From assembly GCF_035270045.1 (NCBI RefSeq), contig NZ_DATFIP010000029.1, forward strand, positions 1 to 27,292: 27,292 bases of DNA, written 5' to 3'. Both the position numbers and the translations under genes were made by a program. Positions 24,403 through 27,292 of this stretch are shown here, in pieces; within the stretch, counting starts at the first letter, position 1, and each line of letters opens with the position of its first letter. The DNA is from Salibaculum sp035270045. Lineage in GTDB: Bacteria > Pseudomonadota > Alphaproteobacteria > Rhodobacterales > Rhodobacteraceae. Below the pieces are notes generated by a model, which saw only the letters and a list, made by a program, of their open reading frames with translations, searched no databases and was not told the DNA's origin.

Positions 24403-25642
24403 TTTCGCCACACACGACCTGCCCGAGGACGGCAAGCTGGCGCGCAACATCGCGCATTTCGCCCGCGCCCTGCGCAAGGCTGGCCTGCCGGTGGGGCCGG
24501 GGCGGGTGATAGACGCGATCCGCGCGGTCGAGGCGGCGGGGTTCACCGGGAAACAGGATTTCTACTGGACGCTGCAGGCCTGTTTCTGTTCGCGCCCCGA
24601 ACATTTGCGTGTTTTCGGGCAGGTCTTTCGCCTTTACTGGCGTGATCCACGGTTCCTGGAACACATGATGTCCATGATGCTGCCGGCCATTCGCGGCGCG
24701 CAGCAGGAGGAACGGGCCGGACCGGCCGAGAAGCGCGCTGCCGAGGCGCTACTCGACGGGATTGAGCCGGATCGGCCCGCCCCCGAGGATGACCGCGAGG
24801 AAAGCGTGCTCGAGGTCGACGCCTCGGCCACGCTGTCGCCCGAGGAACGCCTGCGGACCCTCGATTTCGCGCAGATGAGCACCGACGAGATGGCCCGCGC
24901 CCGGCGGATGCTGGCGCGGCTGACCCTGCCGGTGCGCCCGGTGAAATCCCTCCGGACCGAGGCAATGGCCGGGCCGATGCCGGACTGGCGCCGCACCATG
25001 CGCCGGTCGATGCGCCAGGGGGGCGAGATCCGCGCCTTCGAGACCCGGCGTCGGCGCATCCGCTACCCGAACCTGGTTGTGCTTTGCGACATATCGGGGT
25101 CCATGTCGGAGTATTCCCGCGCCGTGCTGCATTTCGTCCATGCCGTCAGCAACGCGCGCGGGCAGGGCTGGGCCAGGGTCCATGCCTTCACCTTCGGCAC
25201 CCGGCTGACCAACATAACCCGGCACATGCGCGCCCGGGACGTGGACCAGGCCCTGGCCGATGCCGGGGCCGAGGCACGGGACTGGGAGGGCGGCACCCGC
25301 ATCGCCGCCTGCCTGCACGATTTCAACCGCGACTGGTCGCGCCGGGTGTTGGGACAGGGGGCGGTGGTGCTTCTGATCTCCGACGGGCTGGACCGCGACG
25401 AGACCGGCGCGCTGGGCCGCGAGGCAGAGCGCCTGGGCCTGTCGTGCCGCCGGCTGATCTGGCTCAACCCCCTGCTGCGCTGGTCGGAGTTCGCGCCCCG
25501 GGCGCGCGGCATCCGCGAGATACTGCCGCATGTCCACAGTTTCCGCCCGGGCCACAACATCGCGGCCCTCGACGGGCTTGCGGAGGCCCTGTCCGATCCC
25601 TTCGAGACCGGAGAGAAACGGCGCCTGATGCAGATGATCTGA
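24395..25642 (+). CDS. VWA domain protein, CoxE-like
   Basis: This 415-residue protein has a C-terminal von Willebrand A domain with an intact metal site: DISGS at 232-236 (VVLCDISGSMSEYSR), a Thr in DWEGGTRI, and the LISDGLDRDE strand. The N-terminal 200 residues are helical and charged (LARNIAHFARALRKAGLPVG), as in CoxE-like partners of MoxR ATPases. The start is GTG at 24395 inside the end of the AT-rich ORF; the N-terminus MSDFATHDLPEDG looks complete. It probably acts with the MoxR ATPase on an unidentified client. Confidence 0.9.
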   Translation: MSDFATHDLPEDGKLARNIAHFARALRKAGLPVGPGRVIDAIRAVEAAGFTGKQDFYWTLQACFCSRPEHLRVFGQVFRLYWRDPRFLEHMMSMMLPAIRGAQQEERAGPAEKRAAEALLDGIEPDRPAPEDDREESVLEVDASATLSPEERLRTLDFAQMSTDEMARARRMLARLTLPVRPVKSLRTEAMAGPMPDWRRTMRRSMRQGGEIRAFETRRRRIRYPNLVVLCDISGSMSEYSRAVLHFVHAVSNARGQGWARVHAFTFGTRLTNITRHMRARDVDQALADAGAEARDWEGGTRIAACLHDFNRDWSRRVLGQGAVVLLISDGLDRDETGALGREAERLGLSCRRLIWLNPLLRWSEFAPRARGIREILPHVHSFRPGHNIAALDGLAEALSDPFETGEKRRLMQMI

Positions 25643-25651
25643 GCCGCACTC

Positions 25652-25680
25652 TGGTCATTGCCGCCCGGGGGGCCTACCTA
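25652..25680 (+). promoter_or_regulatory. Candidate promoter of the Atm1-type exporter
   Basis: TGGTCA (25652-25657), 17 nt, TACCTA (25675-25680). The -10 box covers the A of an in-frame ATG at 25680, arguing that translation begins at 25707 instead. A GGGGCC/GGCCCC inverted repeat flanks the box. Confidence 0.35.
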
Positions 25681-25706
25681 TGGCCCCTCACGACAAGGAC
25701 CACCCG

Positions 25707-27292
25707 ATGCGCCGCGCCGCCCAGCCCGATTCAATCCCCGACGACCAGCCCATCGAGGGCTGGAACGTGGTGTTGCGCGTCGCGCCCTATCTCTGGCCCG
25801 AAGACAAGCCTTGGGTGAAACGCCGCGTGGTGCTGGCGCTGGTGGCGCTGGTCGCGTCCAAGCTGGTCGCGGTGGTGGGGCCGATGCTCTACAAATTGGT
25901 GGTCGATACGCTCTCGGGCGAGGCGGGCGATGCCAAGCTGCTCGCGCTGGGCGCGGTGGGCCTGACGGTGGCCTACGGCATGGCGCGGCTGATGACCAAC
26001 GGCTTTCAACAACTGCGCGACGTGATCTTCGCCAAGGTGGGCCAGAGCGCCCTGCGCCAACTGGCGCTGGAGACCTTCACCCATATCCACCGTCTTTCCA
26101 TGCGCTATCACATCACCCGAAAGACCGGGGGCCTGAGCCGCATCATCGAACGCGGCGTCAAGGGCGTGGATTTCCTGCTGCGGTTCCTGTTGTTCAGTAT
26201 CGGGCCGCTGATCCTCGAACTGTTGATGATCGCGGTGATCCTGTGGTGGCACTTCGGCTTCAGCTACCTCGGCGTGGTGGCTGTGACCATCGCCATCTAC
26301 ATCTGGTTCACCTTCAAGGTGACCGAATGGCGCGTGCGCATCCGCAAGGAGATGAACGCCCAGGACACCGATGCCAACCAGAAGGCCATCGACAGCCTGC
26401 TGAACTTCGAGACGGTCAAGTATTTCGGTGCCGAACAGCGCGAGGCGGGCCGCTATGACGGGGCCATGGCGCTTTACGAGACGGCGGCGCTCAAGACGGC
26501 CTACACGCTGGGTCTGCTCAACTTCGGCCAGGCCTTCGTGATCACGACAGGGCTGGTTCTGGTCATGGTCATGGCCGCCTTCGGGGTGCAGAACGGCACG
26601 CTGACCACGGGCGATTTCGTCATGGTCAACGCCTACATGATCCAGATCACCATGCCGCTGAACTTCCTCGGCTCGGTCTACCGCGAGATCCGGCAGGCCA
26701 TGGTCGACATGGCCGAGATGTTCGACCTGCTGGAACAGCCGCCCGACGTGGCCGACCGCCCCGGTGCGCACCGTCTGGATGTGGACAAGGGCGAGGTCAG
26801 CTTCGACACCGTCACCTTCGGCTACGATCACGAGCGCCCGATCCTGCGCGGCGTTTCGCTGTCGGTGGGCGCGGGGCAGACCGTGGCGCTGGTGGGATCT
26901 TCTGGGTCGGGCAAGTCCACCATCGGGCGGCTGCTGTTCCGGTTCTACGATGTCTCGGGCGGGGCCATCCGCATCGACGGGCAGGACATCCGCGAGGTCA
27001 CGCAGGACAGCCTGCATGACGCCATCGGCGTGGTGCCGCAGGACACGGTGCTGTTCAACGATTCCATCCGCTACAACATCGCCTATGGCCGCGCCGACGC
27101 CACCCAGGACGAGGTCATCGCCGCCGCGCGCGCCGCCCAGATCCACGATTTCATCAGCACTCTGCCCGAAGGCTATGACACGATGGTCGGTGAACGCGGG
27201 CTCAAGCTGTCGGGCGGTGAAAAGCAACGGGTGGGCATTGCCCGCACGCTGCTCAAGAACCCGCCGATCCTCATTCTGGACGAAGCGACGTC
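25707..27292 (+). CDS. Atm1/HMT-type ABC exporter (partial, 3' end beyond window)
   Basis: The 528 codons present encode a half-transporter with a six-helix membrane domain joined to an ATPase domain. Relatives export glutathione-linked or metal-related compounds across the inner membrane. Features of the group are the TRKTGGLSRIIERGVKG loop, NFETVKYFGAE, Walker A GSSGSGKST, the Q-loop VVPQDTVLFNDSIRYNI, the signature LSGGEKQR and Walker B ILILDEAT at the very edge. The start at 25707 has AAGGA 7 nt upstream; the in-frame ATG at 25680 lies in the promoter box. It is likely transcribed independently of the VWA gene. Confidence 0.93.
   Translation, partial: MRRAAQPDSIPDDQPIEGWNVVLRVAPYLWPEDKPWVKRRVVLALVALVASKLVAVVGPMLYKLVVDTLSGEAGDAKLLALGAVGLTVAYGMARLMTNGFQQLRDVIFAKVGQSALRQLALETFTHIHRLSMRYHITRKTGGLSRIIERGVKGVDFLLRFLLFSIGPLILELLMIAVILWWHFGFSYLGVVAVTIAIYIWFTFKVTEWRVRIRKEMNAQDTDANQKAIDSLLNFETVKYFGAEQREAGRYDGAMALYETAALKTAYTLGLLNFGQAFVITTGLVLVMVMAAFGVQNGTLTTGDFVMVNAYMIQITMPLNFLGSVYREIRQAMVDMAEMFDLLEQPPDVADRPGAHRLDVDKGEVSFDTVTFGYDHERPILRGVSLSVGAGQTVALVGSSGSGKSTIGRLLFRFYDVSGGAIRIDGQDIREVTQDSLHDAIGVVPQDTVLFNDSIRYNIAYGRADATQDEVIAAARAAQIHDFISTLPEGYDTMVGERGLKLSGGEKQRVGIARTLLKNPPILILDEAT

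Noticed and set aside
25680..25706. Upstream ATG as the start of the Atm1-type exporter
   Set aside because: It overlaps the TACCTA box of the candidate promoter, while 25707 has an AAGGA box at proper spacing.
25731..27227. Minus-strand ORF of 498 codons
   Set aside because: It is the exact antisense of the Atm1-type exporter, rich in His/Asp/Gln with no domain.

Overview
This window reads as a piece of chromosome from a high-GC alphaproteobacterium, most probably Rhodobacteraceae (Roseobacter/Rhodobacter group). The reasons are the dense GC-rich coding, a Hint-domain protein typical of that group, a cvpA-purF pair with an Fe-S type PurF, a glutaryl-CoA dehydrogenase, tatABC followed by a DUF815-type ATPase, and surE-pcm-nlpD without rpoS. 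Family assignments come from reading translated motifs by eye; no database search was run. No tRNA, rRNA, CRISPR array, insertion sequence or prophage was seen.

Layout. 1-1778 (minus): a Hint-domain protein, then prfC (release factor 3, cut by the window start). 1906-3858 (plus): an SDR-like protein with a degenerate active site and a stand-alone FbpC/PotA-type ABC ATPase. 4096-6537 (plus): tatA-tatB-tatC and a DUF815 AAA ATPase. 6585-9288 (minus): surE-pcm-nlpD, where the NlpD-like lipoprotein has lost its metallopeptidase residues. 9343-16658 (minus): a long same-strand run, in transcription order alr, mlaE, mlaF, pqiA-like, radA, cvpA, purF, SDR; the first four overlap by 1-4 nt. 16713-18604 (minus): dnaB with a FosA-like thiol transferase overlapping its stop. 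18605-18969 is the only non-coding stretch above 300 bases; it holds the dnaB leader and DnaA-box-like words. 18970-20022 (minus): pyrC. 20146-20427 (plus): a small membrane protein. 20584-22885 (minus): glutaryl-CoA dehydrogenase and an uncharacterised protein. 22994-25642 (plus): MoxR ATPase, an AT-rich membrane ORF, and a CoxE-like VWA protein. 25707-27292 (plus): an Atm1-type ABC exporter, cut by the window end.

Most genes are housekeeping: translation termination, Tat export, purine and pyrimidine synthesis, replication and repair, cell wall and outer-membrane lipid upkeep, and lysine/tryptophan catabolism. The most unusual item is the roughly 43% GC membrane-protein gene at 23890-24402. 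It sits exactly between the MoxR and VWA genes and overlaps both, so a probably acquired gene has been fitted into a chaperone-type operon with translational coupling kept on both sides. A second pattern is a recurrent promoter form (TTGCCC-like box, 17 nt, TA-rich box). At prfC, pyrC and alr it ends only 6-7 nt before the ATG, which suggests leaderless mRNAs.
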